Shown here piece by piece: positions 33,950 through 43,527 of a stretch of DNA of 64,000 nt. The stretch's first letter is position 1. Each line of letters begins with the position of its first letter. A program made the translations under genes and the position numbers. The stretch is from Lysobacteraceae bacterium NML93-0399. Lineage in GTDB: Bacteria > Pseudomonadota > Gammaproteobacteria > Xanthomonadales > Xanthomonadaceae. The notes under the pieces were generated by a model. It worked only from the letters and a program-made list of their open reading frames with translations, made no database searches and was not told the DNA's origin. The stretch spans positions 186,001 through 250,000 of the forward strand of contig NTJI01000002.1 of NCBI GenBank assembly GCA_002307375.1. The letters are read 5' to 3'.

Positions 33950-34384
33950 ATGGACAAGCGGTTCTGGATCTGCGGTTTCACCATGGCCGCCACAGCGCTG
34001 GCACTGGCGTTCGTGGTGCATGGACTGATGCTGCGCGCCGACTACCTGGCACTCGCGCATCTGTTCCGCGCGCCTGCGGACGCGAATGCGCGCGTCGGCT
34101 GGATCCTGCTGGCCTACGCCTCGCTGGGACTGGGGATGACCTGGCTCTACCGCTGGCTGCCGCGACCGTTGCGCAGCAAGCGCTGGCACGGCGCGCGTTT
34201 CGGGCTGGCGATCGCGCTGGTGTCGATCGTGCCCTGGCATCTGCTGGTGCACGCCGGCCAACCGTTTCCGCTGGCGCTCGCGTTCAAGCAGATCGGTCTG
34301 GACCTGGTGGCGATGCTGCTGCTCGGCCTGTTGCTGGCGTGGTTGCAGCCGCACCGCAAGGTGCTCGCACCGGCGCCCGAATGA
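33950..34384 (+). CDS. Hypothetical four-helix membrane protein
   Basis: A 144-residue protein with about four transmembrane segments (FTMAATALALAFVVHGLML, WILLAYASLGLGMTWLY, FGLAIALVSIVPWHLL, DLVAMLLLGLLLAW). No named family is recognised. It lies in a run of small envelope genes on the plus strand. Confidence 0.6.
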   Translation: MDKRFWICGFTMAATALALAFVVHGLMLRADYLALAHLFRAPADANARVGWILLAYASLGLGMTWLYRWLPRPLRSKRWHGARFGLAIALVSIVPWHLLVHAGQPFPLALAFKQIGLDLVAMLLLGLLLAWLQPHRKVLAPAPE

Positions 34385-34453
34385 CCCGCGGCGCTGCGCC
34401 TGCATTCACCACCGCTGCGTAGAGTGCGCCTCATCGTTCCCCGGGAATCCGCG

Positions 34454-35014
34454 ATGCGTCGACCCCTGCACCTGCTGCCTGCCCTGATCCTGCTGTTGTT
34501 GGCGACGGCCTGCACCTCGATCGGTGTGGTGTCCGCCTGGTTGAATGACCAGGTTTCGTTCACCGCGCCACAGTTGCAGCGCCAGCTCGATGCACGCTTC
34601 CCGCGCAGCCTCGACGCGCTCGGCGGTCTGGCGTCGGTCACGCTCGCCGCGCCACGCCTCAGCCTGCTGCCGGGCGAGCCGCGCCTGCGTCTGGATTTCG
34701 ATTTCGGCATCGACGGCGTCATGGCGGACGACCGCCCCGGCCACCTGGTGCTGGTCAGCGGCCTGCGCTACGACCCGGGCACGCGCGGCCTGCATCTGGA
34801 CGATCCGGCGTTGCTGCAGTTCGACCTGCCCGGCTCGGGCGCACTGATCAAGGGCAGCGCGCAAGGCGTACTCGACAGCCTGCTCGCCGAGTACGCGCGC
34901 CGCGAACCGGTCTACCGGCTCGACGACGACCTGCTGTCGAAGCTGCCTGCGGGCAAGCGCATCGACAACGTAGAGATTGTCGATGGCCGCGTGGTGGTGC
35001 GCCTTGGACGCTGA
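34454..35014 (+). CDS. DUF1439 lipoprotein (YceB-like)
   Basis: A 186-residue outer-membrane-type lipoprotein. The signal peptide ends in the lipobox LLATAC (Cys18), and the mature part has the DUF1439 tubular lipid-binding-like pattern (VSFTAPQLQRQLDARFPRSLDA, RLRLDFDFGIDG, LLAEYARREPVYRL). YceB-type proteins have no settled role. Start 34454 was chosen so that the basic signal peptide MRRPLHLLPA is N-terminal. Confidence 0.83.
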   Translation: MRRPLHLLPALILLLLATACTSIGVVSAWLNDQVSFTAPQLQRQLDARFPRSLDALGGLASVTLAAPRLSLLPGEPRLRLDFDFGIDGVMADDRPGHLVLVSGLRYDPGTRGLHLDDPALLQFDLPGSGALIKGSAQGVLDSLLAEYARREPVYRLDDDLLSKLPAGKRIDNVEIVDGRVVVRLGR

Positions 35015-35705
35015 GCGCACGCTGTGGCGGTGCGTCTGCGCGGTGGCACTGGCTGGCGTGCTCGCGGCGTGCGGCGGCGAGGCCCCGGCACCGGGCGACG
35101 CGTCGCATGCCGATGGCGGCGCCGCCGGTCCGCTGCCGCAACCGCAGCAACCCGGCGGCAGCGTGACCGGGCTCAGTGGGCAGCCGGGGCCCGGCAACGT
35201 TCCGCTCGGCGGGCAGGCGCCGCTGCCTGAAAGTGCGCCCGAACTCACTGGGCTTCGCCCACTGGAAGACAACCCGGAAACGGGCCTTGGCATCGTGGGC
35301 GACGAGACTGCGTCCGCCGTGCCGGAGCCCACCCCGGAAGAAGCCGCCGCGGTGATCCGCACCTATTACGCGGCGATCAACGCACTCGATTACGCCCGCG
35401 CCTACGCGCTGTGGTCGGACGGCGGACGCGCCAGCGGCCAGAGTCCCGAGCAGTTCGCGGCGGGATTTGGCGACACCTCGGTGGTGATGGTCGACATCGG
35501 CGCGCCCGGCCCGGTCGGCGCAGCCGCCGGCTCGCGCTTCATCGAGATCCCGGTCTCGCTGCGCGCGCAGCAGACCGATGGCAGCAGTCGCCGGTTCGAA
35601 GGGCGTTACGTCCTGCGTCGTGCCGTCGTGGACGGCGCGAGCGCTGCGCAGCGCGGCTGGCACATCGCCTCGGCGGATCTGCGCGAGACATCGGGCGCGG
35701 ACTGA
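34977..35705 (+). CDS. Hypothetical lipoprotein
   Basis: A protein of up to 242 residues with lipobox LAGVLAAC. A Pro/Gly-rich linker (PQPQQPGGSVTGLSGQPGPG) is followed by an NTF2-like region (EEAAAVIRTYYAAINALDYARAYALWSDGGRA, then GRYVLRRAVVDG). The ATG at 34977 overlaps the previous gene by 38 bases; a TTG at 35004 would overlap by only 11 and still include the whole signal peptide, so the exact start is open. It is likely co-translated with the DUF1439 lipoprotein. Confidence 0.7.
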   Translation: MSMAAWWCALDAERTLWRCVCAVALAGVLAACGGEAPAPGDASHADGGAAGPLPQPQQPGGSVTGLSGQPGPGNVPLGGQAPLPESAPELTGLRPLEDNPETGLGIVGDETASAVPEPTPEEAAAVIRTYYAAINALDYARAYALWSDGGRASGQSPEQFAAGFGDTSVVMVDIGAPGPVGAAAGSRFIEIPVSLRAQQTDGSSRRFEGRYVLRRAVVDGASAAQRGWHIASADLRETSGAD

Positions 35706-35746
35706 GTCGGAAACCGCAGGCGGGCGATGGTCCCCCACGACAGCCG

Positions 35747-35769
35747 TCGCGCGCCCGCGTGCTCCTGCA
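35747..35769 (-). repeat. Single diverged REP
   Basis: The sequence tcgcgcgcccgcgtgctcctgca is a minus-oriented REP with three changes, including loss of GTAG (now GCAG). No partner arm is visible. It lies between the convergent lipoprotein and SET genes. Confidence 0.6.
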
Positions 35770-35776
35770 GGACAGC

Positions 35777-36265
35777 TCAGCGCTTGGGCTGGAGCATCGT
35801 TCCGGTGCAGTCCCTCGAACCGCAGCGGCAGCCCCAGAGCTTCTTGAGCGCCGGCGTGTGCCGTTCGGCGAGGGTGATGCCGTAGTTGTAGGTCAGCTCC
35901 TCGCCGGCCGCGATGTCGCGCGTGGCTTCGATGAAGACCTTGTCCTTGTGCCTGCGGTCCTTCGCGTCTTCCTGCACCACGGCCTCGCAGTTGGGCGCAC
36001 AGCTGTGGTTGATCCAGCGCGCGATATTGCCGGCGTGATTGGCGTCGATGACGTAGTCGTCGTTGAGCGTGAACAGGAAGGTGTGACCGTTCTCGTCGAT
36101 ATCGCCGTACTGCGCATCCACCTCGTCGTGCGTGCGCAACAGCCCCTTGTAGCGGACGATGCGCTCGCCCTTGGCGATGGCGTCGGTGGCGAAGACGCCA
36201 TTGCCGTGGATGCTCGACAGCCGGGCCTCGATCTTCTTCGGGGTCTTCTTCTTCGGCTTGGGCAT
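35777..36265 (-). CDS. SET-domain lysine methyltransferase-like protein
   Basis: A 162-residue protein consisting of a lysine-rich start (MPKPKKKTPKKIEARLSS) and a SET domain. Motifs are GNGVFATDAIAKGERIVRYKG, INHSCAPNCEAV (the pseudoknot NHSCxPN) and GEELTYNYG. A post-SET cysteine set CRCGSRDCTG follows. All S-adenosylmethionine and catalytic motifs are intact. Bacterial SET proteins methylate protein lysines; the substrate here is unknown. An upstream ATG in frame (MLRSSDVDPA) would add ten residues. It is divergent from the suf regulator. Confidence 0.87.
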   Translation of the reverse strand: MPKPKKKTPKKIEARLSSIHGNGVFATDAIAKGERIVRYKGLLRTHDEVDAQYGDIDENGHTFLFTLNDDYVIDANHAGNIARWINHSCAPNCEAVVQEDAKDRRHKDKVFIEATRDIAAGEELTYNYGITLAERHTPALKKLWGCRCGSRDCTGTMLQPKR

Positions 36266-36376
36266 CGCGGGGTCCACGTCGGATGAGCGCAGCATTGTGG
36301 CCAACAAGGTCGCGGCCCGCCAGCACAGCAGCGCATGTCGTGCGCCTCGCAGCGATGAACCGCCGCCATCGGCACA

Positions 36377-36405
36377 TTGAGCGCCGCACGCGAAAAGCGT
36401 ACAAT
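36377..36405 (+). promoter_or_regulatory. Sigma-70-type promoter of the suf operon
   Basis: TTGAGC (36377-36382) and TACAAT (36400-36405) are separated by exactly 17 bases and lie 38 bases before the GTG start of the Rrf2 regulator. No obvious IscR-type operator was delineated, but autoregulation is expected from the family. Confidence 0.75.
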
Positions 36406-36442
36406 TTTGGTCCGCTTTCAACCGGCCTCGTCGTCCCCCACC

Positions 36443-36913
36443 GTGCTGCGCGTCACCAAGCTCACCGATTACGCCACCGTCGTGCTGACCGTGCTCGCCG
36501 CCCGGCCCGGCGCGGTCATGAGCGCCGCCGAGCTCGCCGAACAGTCCGGTCTCGAGGCGCCGACGGTCAGCAAGCTGCTCAAGCCGCTGGCCCAGGCGGG
36601 TCTGGTCGAAGGTTTCCGCGGCGCCAACGGCGGATATCGCCTGGCGCGCGACGCGGCCGCGATCAGTCTGGTGGAGATCGTCGAGGCCATGGAAGGGCCG
36701 CTCGCAATGACCGAGTGCAGCCTGCACACCGGCCAGTGCGGCATTTCCGACCAGTGCGGCGTCCGCGGCAACTGGCGCCGGATCAACGACGTCGTCGCCG
36801 ATGCGCTGCGTGCGGTGAGCCTGGCGCAGATGCTCGGCGACACGCCGGCCACGCATTCCATTTCCCCCGCCGGAAGCGGCAGGCGCATCGACGCCCGCCT
36901 CTTCCGTGCATAG
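36443..36913 (+). CDS. SUF system Rrf2/IscR-type Fe-S regulator
   Basis: A 156-residue transcription factor. The winged helix-turn-helix (LTDYATVVLTVLAARPG, LAEQSGLEAPTVSKLLKPLAQAGLV, FRGANGGYRLAR) is followed by three cysteines, Cys92, Cys99 and Cys105, at the positions used by IscR to hold its cluster. The GTG start at 36443 gives MLRVTKLTDYA, the usual N-terminus; an upstream ATG would lie over the promoter. It precedes sufB by 16 bases and should sense Fe-S status to control this operon. Confidence 0.92.
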   Translation: MLRVTKLTDYATVVLTVLAARPGAVMSAAELAEQSGLEAPTVSKLLKPLAQAGLVEGFRGANGGYRLARDAAAISLVEIVEAMEGPLAMTECSLHTGQCGISDQCGVRGNWRRINDVVADALRAVSLAQMLGDTPATHSISPAGSGRRIDARLFRA

Positions 36914-36929
36914 ACAGTAGGCAGCCCCC

Positions 36930-38390
<1,461 letters not shown>

Positions 38391-38412
38391 GTCGCCTTTC
38401 GGCGATGTGATT

Positions 38413-38487
38413 CGTGATTGGTGATTCGAAAGAGCACTGTCACGCCCGAATCCACGACCGTTCCGCCCCTACGAATCACCAATCACG
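38413..38487. repeat. Perfect 16-base inverted repeat between sufB and sufC
   Basis: cgtgattggtgattcg at 38413-38428 is exactly complemented by cgaatcaccaatcacg at 38472-38487, with a 43-base loop. The flanks repeat the gtgatt/aatcac units, so the hairpin can shift register. Similar gattcg-rich repeats are common between xanthomonad genes. It lies within the suf operon, 21 bases before sufC, and may tune relative expression or stabilise mRNA. Confidence 0.85.
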
Positions 38488-38508
38488 AATTACCAATCAC
38501 GGCCTCCC

Positions 38509-39272
<764 letters not shown>

Positions 39273-39273
<1 letters not shown>

Positions 39274-40514
39274 TGAGTGCCCTGCTCGACTCCCTCGCCG
39301 CCGGTTTCGACGGCGACAGCGCCCGCCGCGCCGCGCTTGACGCGACGCTCGCTGCCGGCCTGCCCGGCCCGCGCAGCGAATCGTGGAAATACACCTCGCT
39401 GCGCGCGCTCGAGCGCCGCAGCTTCGCCGCGCCGGCCGCCGATGTCGATGTCGATCCGGCGCTGCTGGCCGACATTCCGGCGCCGCGACTGGTGTTCGTC
39501 GATGGTCGTCCGTCGGCGGCGCTGTCGGACATCGGCGCGGACGTGGCCGGCCTGTCGATCGGCACACTGGCCGATGTCGAGGCACTCCCGGAACTGGAAG
39601 ACCGCGCCGACGCGGTCTTCGCACGGCTCAATGGCGCGCTGGCCCGTGACGGCGTGGCGATCAACGTTGATGCCGGCACGCAGGTGGCGGTGCCCGTTCA
39701 CCTGGTGTTCGTCGGTGCGCCGGCGGAGGGCGCAGATCTCGCCTGGCACCTGCGCCATCACGTGGTGCTGGGCGCGCGCGCCTCGCTGACGCTGGTCGAG
39801 CATCACCTCGACGTCGCGCCGCATCGGCATCTCGACAACAGCGCGGTCTCGTTGCGCGTCGCCGACGGTGCAGAACTGCGGCATGTCCGCCTGCAGCATC
39901 GTGGTGCGGGCGCGACCAGCTTCCTGCGCACCGATGCCGAGCTGCAGACCGCCTCGGTCTATACGCGCGTCGATCTCGAGGCCGGCGGTGGTCTGTCGCG
40001 ACACGAACTCGATGTGCGCCTGCTCGGCGACGACGCGCGCCTGACCGCCAACGGCGTGCTGATGGCTGGCGGCCGCGCGCATGTCGATACGCGCCTGGGC
40101 ATCCGCCACGTCGCCAGGAACACGGCGTGCGAGCTCAAGTGGCGCGGCATCGGCGACCAGCGCGGCCGCGTGGTGTTCCATGGCGGCATCACCATCGATG
40201 CCGGCGCCGACGGCACCGACGCACGCCTGTCGAACAAGAACCTGCTGCTGTCGAGCACGGCCGAGATCGACACCCAGCCGGTGCTGGTGATCCACGCCGA
40301 CGAAGTGCAGGCCGCGCACGGCGCGACCGTGGGCCAGCTCGATCCCGACGCGCTGTTCTACCTGCGGGCGCGTGGTCTGCCGCAGACCGATGCGCAGCGC
40401 CTGTTGACCGCCGCCTTCGTGCGTGAGCCGCTGTCGACGATCGCCGAAGACGATCTGCGGACCCGGGCCGAACACGTGCTCGGCGCTGCGTTCGCGAGGC
40501 TCGCGGGCGCATGA
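39273..40514 (+). CDS. sufD: Fe-S assembly protein SufD
   Basis: A 413-residue paralogue of SufB forming the other half of the scaffold. Signatures are PGPRSESWKYTSLRALERR at the N-terminus, and SRHELDVRLLGDDARLTANG with KNLLLSSTAEIDTQPVLVIHADEVQAAHGATVGQLD-type sequence in the core, ending in an RARGLPQTDAQRLLTAAF helix. The start at 39273 shares the A of the sufC TGA (TGATG), indicating reinitiation, and its stop overlaps sufS by four bases. Confidence 0.97.
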
Positions 40515-41794
40515 GCGCCGAGCTGCCGCCGGTGACGCCGCCGTTCGATGCGCCGAGCGCTCCGCCCGCGCAGAACGGCCACATCGACTGGGCGGCCGTG
40601 CGCGCGGACTTCCCGCTGCTGCTGCGCGAGGTGCACGGCAAGCCGTTGATCTACTTCGACAACGCCAATACCGGCCAGAAGCCGGCCTCGGTGATCGAGG
40701 CGACGGATGGCTACTACCGCCGCCATAACGCCAACGTCAGCCGCGCCGTGCACCAGCTCGGCACCGAGGCGACCGAGGCCTTCGAGGCCACGCGCGCCAA
40801 GCTCGCACGCTTCCTCAATGTGCGCGCCGACGAACTGGTGATGTGCAGCGGCACGACGTTCGCGCTCAATCTGGTCGCCTATTCCTGGGCCCTGCCGCGG
40901 CTCAAGGCCGGCGACACCATTCTTGTGTCGCGGATGGAGCACCACGCCAACATCGTGCCGTGGCAGCTGATCGCCGAGCGCACCGGCGCGACGTTACGCG
41001 TGGCCGAGATTCTCGAGGACGGCACGCTCGATCTCGACGCACTGCGCCGGTCGATGACGTCCGACGTGAAGCTGCTTGCGCTCGCCCACGTCTCCAACGT
41101 GCTCGGCACAGTGAACCCTGTGCGCGAGATCTGCCGCGAGGCACGCAAGCGCGGCATCGTCACCGTCATCGACGGCTCGCAGGCGGTGCCGCACCGGCGC
41201 GTCGATGTCGCCGCGCTCGGCTGCGATTTCTACGCCTTCACCGGCCACAAGATGTGCGGGCCGACCGGCACCGGTGCGCTGTGGGCGCGCCGCGAACACC
41301 TGCAGGCGATGCCGCCGTTCCTGGGCGGCGGCGAGATGATCCGCGAGGTCAGCTTCGAGAAGATCGTCTACAACGACCCGCCGCACCGTTTCGAGGCCGG
41401 CACGCCCAATATCGCCGGGTTCGTCGGGCTGGGCGCTGCGGTCGATTATCTCGAGCGTCTCGGCATGGACCATATCGAGCGGCGCGAAGCCGAACTGCTC
41501 GCCCACCTCACCGAATCGCTGCAGACGGTCGAGGGCCTGCGCATTTTCGGCACCGCCCCCGACAAGGCCGCGGTGGTGTCGTTCCTGGTCGAGGGCGCGC
41601 ACGCGCACGATCTGGCGACCCTGCTCGATCTGGAGGGCGTCGCGATCCGCTCGGGCCAGCACTGCGCGCACCCGCTGCTGCAGTTCTACGGCGTCGCCGC
41701 GACCTGTCGCGTGTCGCCGGCGTTCTACAACACGCACGAGGAAATCGACGCCTTCGTCGCCGCACTGCGCAAGGTCCGCACCCTGCTCGGCTGA
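40511..41794 (+). CDS. sufS: Cysteine desulfurase SufS
   Basis: A 427-residue PLP enzyme that takes sulfur from cysteine for cluster building. PLP binds the lysine in FTGHKMCGPTGTGAL, and the persulfide cysteine lies in SGQHCAHPLLQF. About 20 extra Pro-rich residues precede the normal N-terminus (IDWAAVRADFPLL). No sufE or sufU is visible, so the sulfur carrier must be elsewhere. It overlaps sufD by four bases. Confidence 0.97.
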   Translation: MSAELPPVTPPFDAPSAPPAQNGHIDWAAVRADFPLLLREVHGKPLIYFDNANTGQKPASVIEATDGYYRRHNANVSRAVHQLGTEATEAFEATRAKLARFLNVRADELVMCSGTTFALNLVAYSWALPRLKAGDTILVSRMEHHANIVPWQLIAERTGATLRVAEILEDGTLDLDALRRSMTSDVKLLALAHVSNVLGTVNPVREICREARKRGIVTVIDGSQAVPHRRVDVAALGCDFYAFTGHKMCGPTGTGALWARREHLQAMPPFLGGGEMIREVSFEKIVYNDPPHRFEAGTPNIAGFVGLGAAVDYLERLGMDHIERREAELLAHLTESLQTVEGLRIFGTAPDKAAVVSFLVEGAHAHDLATLLDLEGVAIRSGQHCAHPLLQFYGVAATCRVSPAFYNTHEEIDAFVAALRKVRTLLG

Positions 41795-41922
41795 GCACGC
41801 GCCCGGCCGAGACACGGCGCGAGCGCGAGCGCGAGTGCGTCCCGACCTGTCCGATCCGCGCGACGCCCTCAGACGGACCCGCCGGACGGAATGCGCGCGG
41901 ACGTGCTTCATCTGCATTGCCT

Positions 41923-41945
41923 TCGCGCGCAAGCGCGCTCCTGCA
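41923..41945 (-). repeat. Single REP between sufS and GNAT gene
   Basis: tcgcgcgcaagcgcgctcctgca is a minus-oriented REP that matches the consensus except for GTAG to GCAG. No partner arm is clear. The surrounding 206-base gap is otherwise featureless. Confidence 0.75.
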
Positions 41946-42000
41946 GGGGCAGACGGGCGCGCTCGGGCGATAATGCGCCGGCCCCATTCCGCAGCCCGCC

Positions 42001-42537
42001 ATGCACGCACACGTTTTCCGCGCCGCCACCGCGGCTGACATCCCCGCCCTCGTCACCCTGGTGACGTCCGCCTACCGCGGCGAATCCAGCCGCTGCGGCT
42101 GGACCACCGAAGCCGACCTGCTCGACGGCGCCCGTATCGACCCCGACGTGCTGCGTGCGGATATCGAACGCGCCGACAGCCGCGTGATCGTCGTCGACGG
42201 CCCAGCCGCACCGCTGGCCTGCGCGCACGTCGCCATCGAGGATGGCCACGGCTACTTCGGCATGTTCGCCGTCGACCCGACCTTGCAGGGGCGCGGCACC
42301 GGCGATGCACTGCTGGCCGAATGCGAACGCATCGTCCGCGACGAATGGGGGCTGCCCGGCATGCGCATGACCGTCATCGACGTACGCGACGCGTTGATCG
42401 CCTGGTACCTGCGCCGCGGCTACCGGCGTACCGGCGTCTTCAAGCCGTTCCCCTACGGCGACACCCGCTTCGGCATTCCACGCCGCGACGACTTGCGCTT
42501 CGAGGTGCTGGAGAAGACCTTCGGAGCGGTCGCATGA
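42001..42537 (+). CDS. GNAT family N-acetyltransferase
   Basis: A 178-residue acetyltransferase. The acetyl-CoA loop reads VDPTLQGRGTGDALLAECE, preceded by the strand GYFGMFAV; a final AWYLRRGYRRTGVF segment is typical. The substrate is unknown. It overlaps the following Rieske gene by four bases (ATGA) and follows sufS by 206 bases, a position often seen in xanthomonad suf clusters. Confidence 0.88.
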   Translation: MHAHVFRAATAADIPALVTLVTSAYRGESSRCGWTTEADLLDGARIDPDVLRADIERADSRVIVVDGPAAPLACAHVAIEDGHGYFGMFAVDPTLQGRGTGDALLAECERIVRDEWGLPGMRMTVIDVRDALIAWYLRRGYRRTGVFKPFPYGDTRFGIPRRDDLRFEVLEKTFGAVA

Positions 42538-42869
42538 GCGAGACCTGGACCTTCGTCTGCGCGACCCACGAACTGCTGCCCGGCGAAATGCGCAGCACCT
42601 TCGACGAGGTGACCGGCGCGCCGATCATCGTGTTCAACCTCGACGGTGCGCTGTACGCGCTCGAGGACCAGTGCAGCCACGAGGATTTCGCACTGTCGGG
42701 CGGCGGCGAGTTCGATCCGGCCACCGCCTCCATCGAATGCGTGCTCCATGGTGCGAAGTTCGACGTGCGCGATGGTCGAGCTCTGTGCGCACCTGCCTAC
42801 GAACCGGTCGCGAAATTTCCGACCAAGGTGGAACACGGCGGGGTATGGGCCCGCGACGACCGCGATTGA
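42534..42869 (+). CDS. Rieske [2Fe-2S] ferredoxin-like protein
   Basis: A 111-residue single-domain Rieske protein. The two cluster-binding boxes read CSHEDFAL (C-x-H) and CVLHGAKFDV (C-x2-H), matching soluble dioxygenase ferredoxins. It probably carries electrons in or near Fe-S assembly. The start at 42534 overlaps the GNAT stop. Confidence 0.92.
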   Translation: MSETWTFVCATHELLPGEMRSTFDEVTGAPIIVFNLDGALYALEDQCSHEDFALSGGGEFDPATASIECVLHGAKFDVRDGRALCAPAYEPVAKFPTKVEHGGVWARDDRD

Positions 42870-42905
42870 GCCGCGTCCACGGCCCGTAACCGCAATCGTT
42901 CTTCT

Positions 42906-42935
42906 TTGCTGTCGAGAATCATTCTCGGATAAGAT
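42906..42935 (+). promoter_or_regulatory. Fur-box promoter of the TonB-receptor operon
   Basis: A 15-base palindrome cgagaat-c-attctcg (42913-42927), matching the core of Fur operators, lies between TTGCTG (42906-42911) and TAAGAT (42930-42935), which are 18 bases apart. A repressor here would block RNA polymerase directly, so iron should repress the downstream genes. Confidence 0.85.
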
Positions 42936-42971
42936 GGCGCCAGCTGGCATTCAGCCTTCTGGGGATCTTTC

Positions 42972-43388
42972 GTGCCGTCTGGTTCCAGGTTCGGGATTCA
43001 ACCGAGCGATACGCGTGCGGGCGGGGCCGACCGGCTCTGCCTCGCCGTGTTCGCGTGGCTGATCCTGCTGGTCGGCGCGCTCGTCCTGATGCCCGCTGTT
43101 GCCACCGCCACCGCCGACGCCGGGCCATTCGCGCTGCAGGCCGTCCAGTTCGAGGCCGGCGGTGAAGTACCCGCGCCCCACGCATCCGGGGCCGCCGTTG
43201 CCGCACGCATGTTGAAGCGTGTGCGCCCGTTGCTTGAGGCGCCGGCAGCGCCGGTTCCATCCAAGTCGCCATTGCATCCGCTTCGCCTCACGCGTGGGGC
43301 AGCACGTCGCCCCCGTCCCGCCGGCCTCGCCGCGAGCGGTTACGCACCGCGAGGCCGCCAGCATCGCGGCCGCGCACCGCCCCGCTGA
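42972..43388 (+). CDS. Hypothetical small exported protein behind the Fur box
   Basis: A 138-residue ORF with a GTG start, preceded by ggggat at normal spacing and about 30 bases from the predicted transcript start. Residues 22-48 form a signal-type hydrophobic stretch (LCLAVFAWLILLVGALVLMPAVATATA). The rest is Pro/Arg/Ala-rich, with no family I recognise. It may be a leader or accessory protein of the receptor. The long basic C-terminus could mean part of it is non-coding; ORF status is moderate. Confidence 0.5.
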   Translation: MPSGSRFGIQPSDTRAGGADRLCLAVFAWLILLVGALVLMPAVATATADAGPFALQAVQFEAGGEVPAPHASGAAVAARMLKRVRPLLEAPAAPVPSKSPLHPLRLTRGAARRPRPAGLAASGYAPRGRQHRGRAPPR

Positions 43389-43527
43389 CCCGATCTGCCG
43401 GCGCCGCCGGCACGACCGCACGCGCAGGCCCGCAAGGCCGGCGCCGTGCGGCATGCGCATGCCTACGTGCATTTCCGATCCGGCCAGCCGACGCCACGCC
43501 GCACACCGTCATCCGAACGAGATTTCC

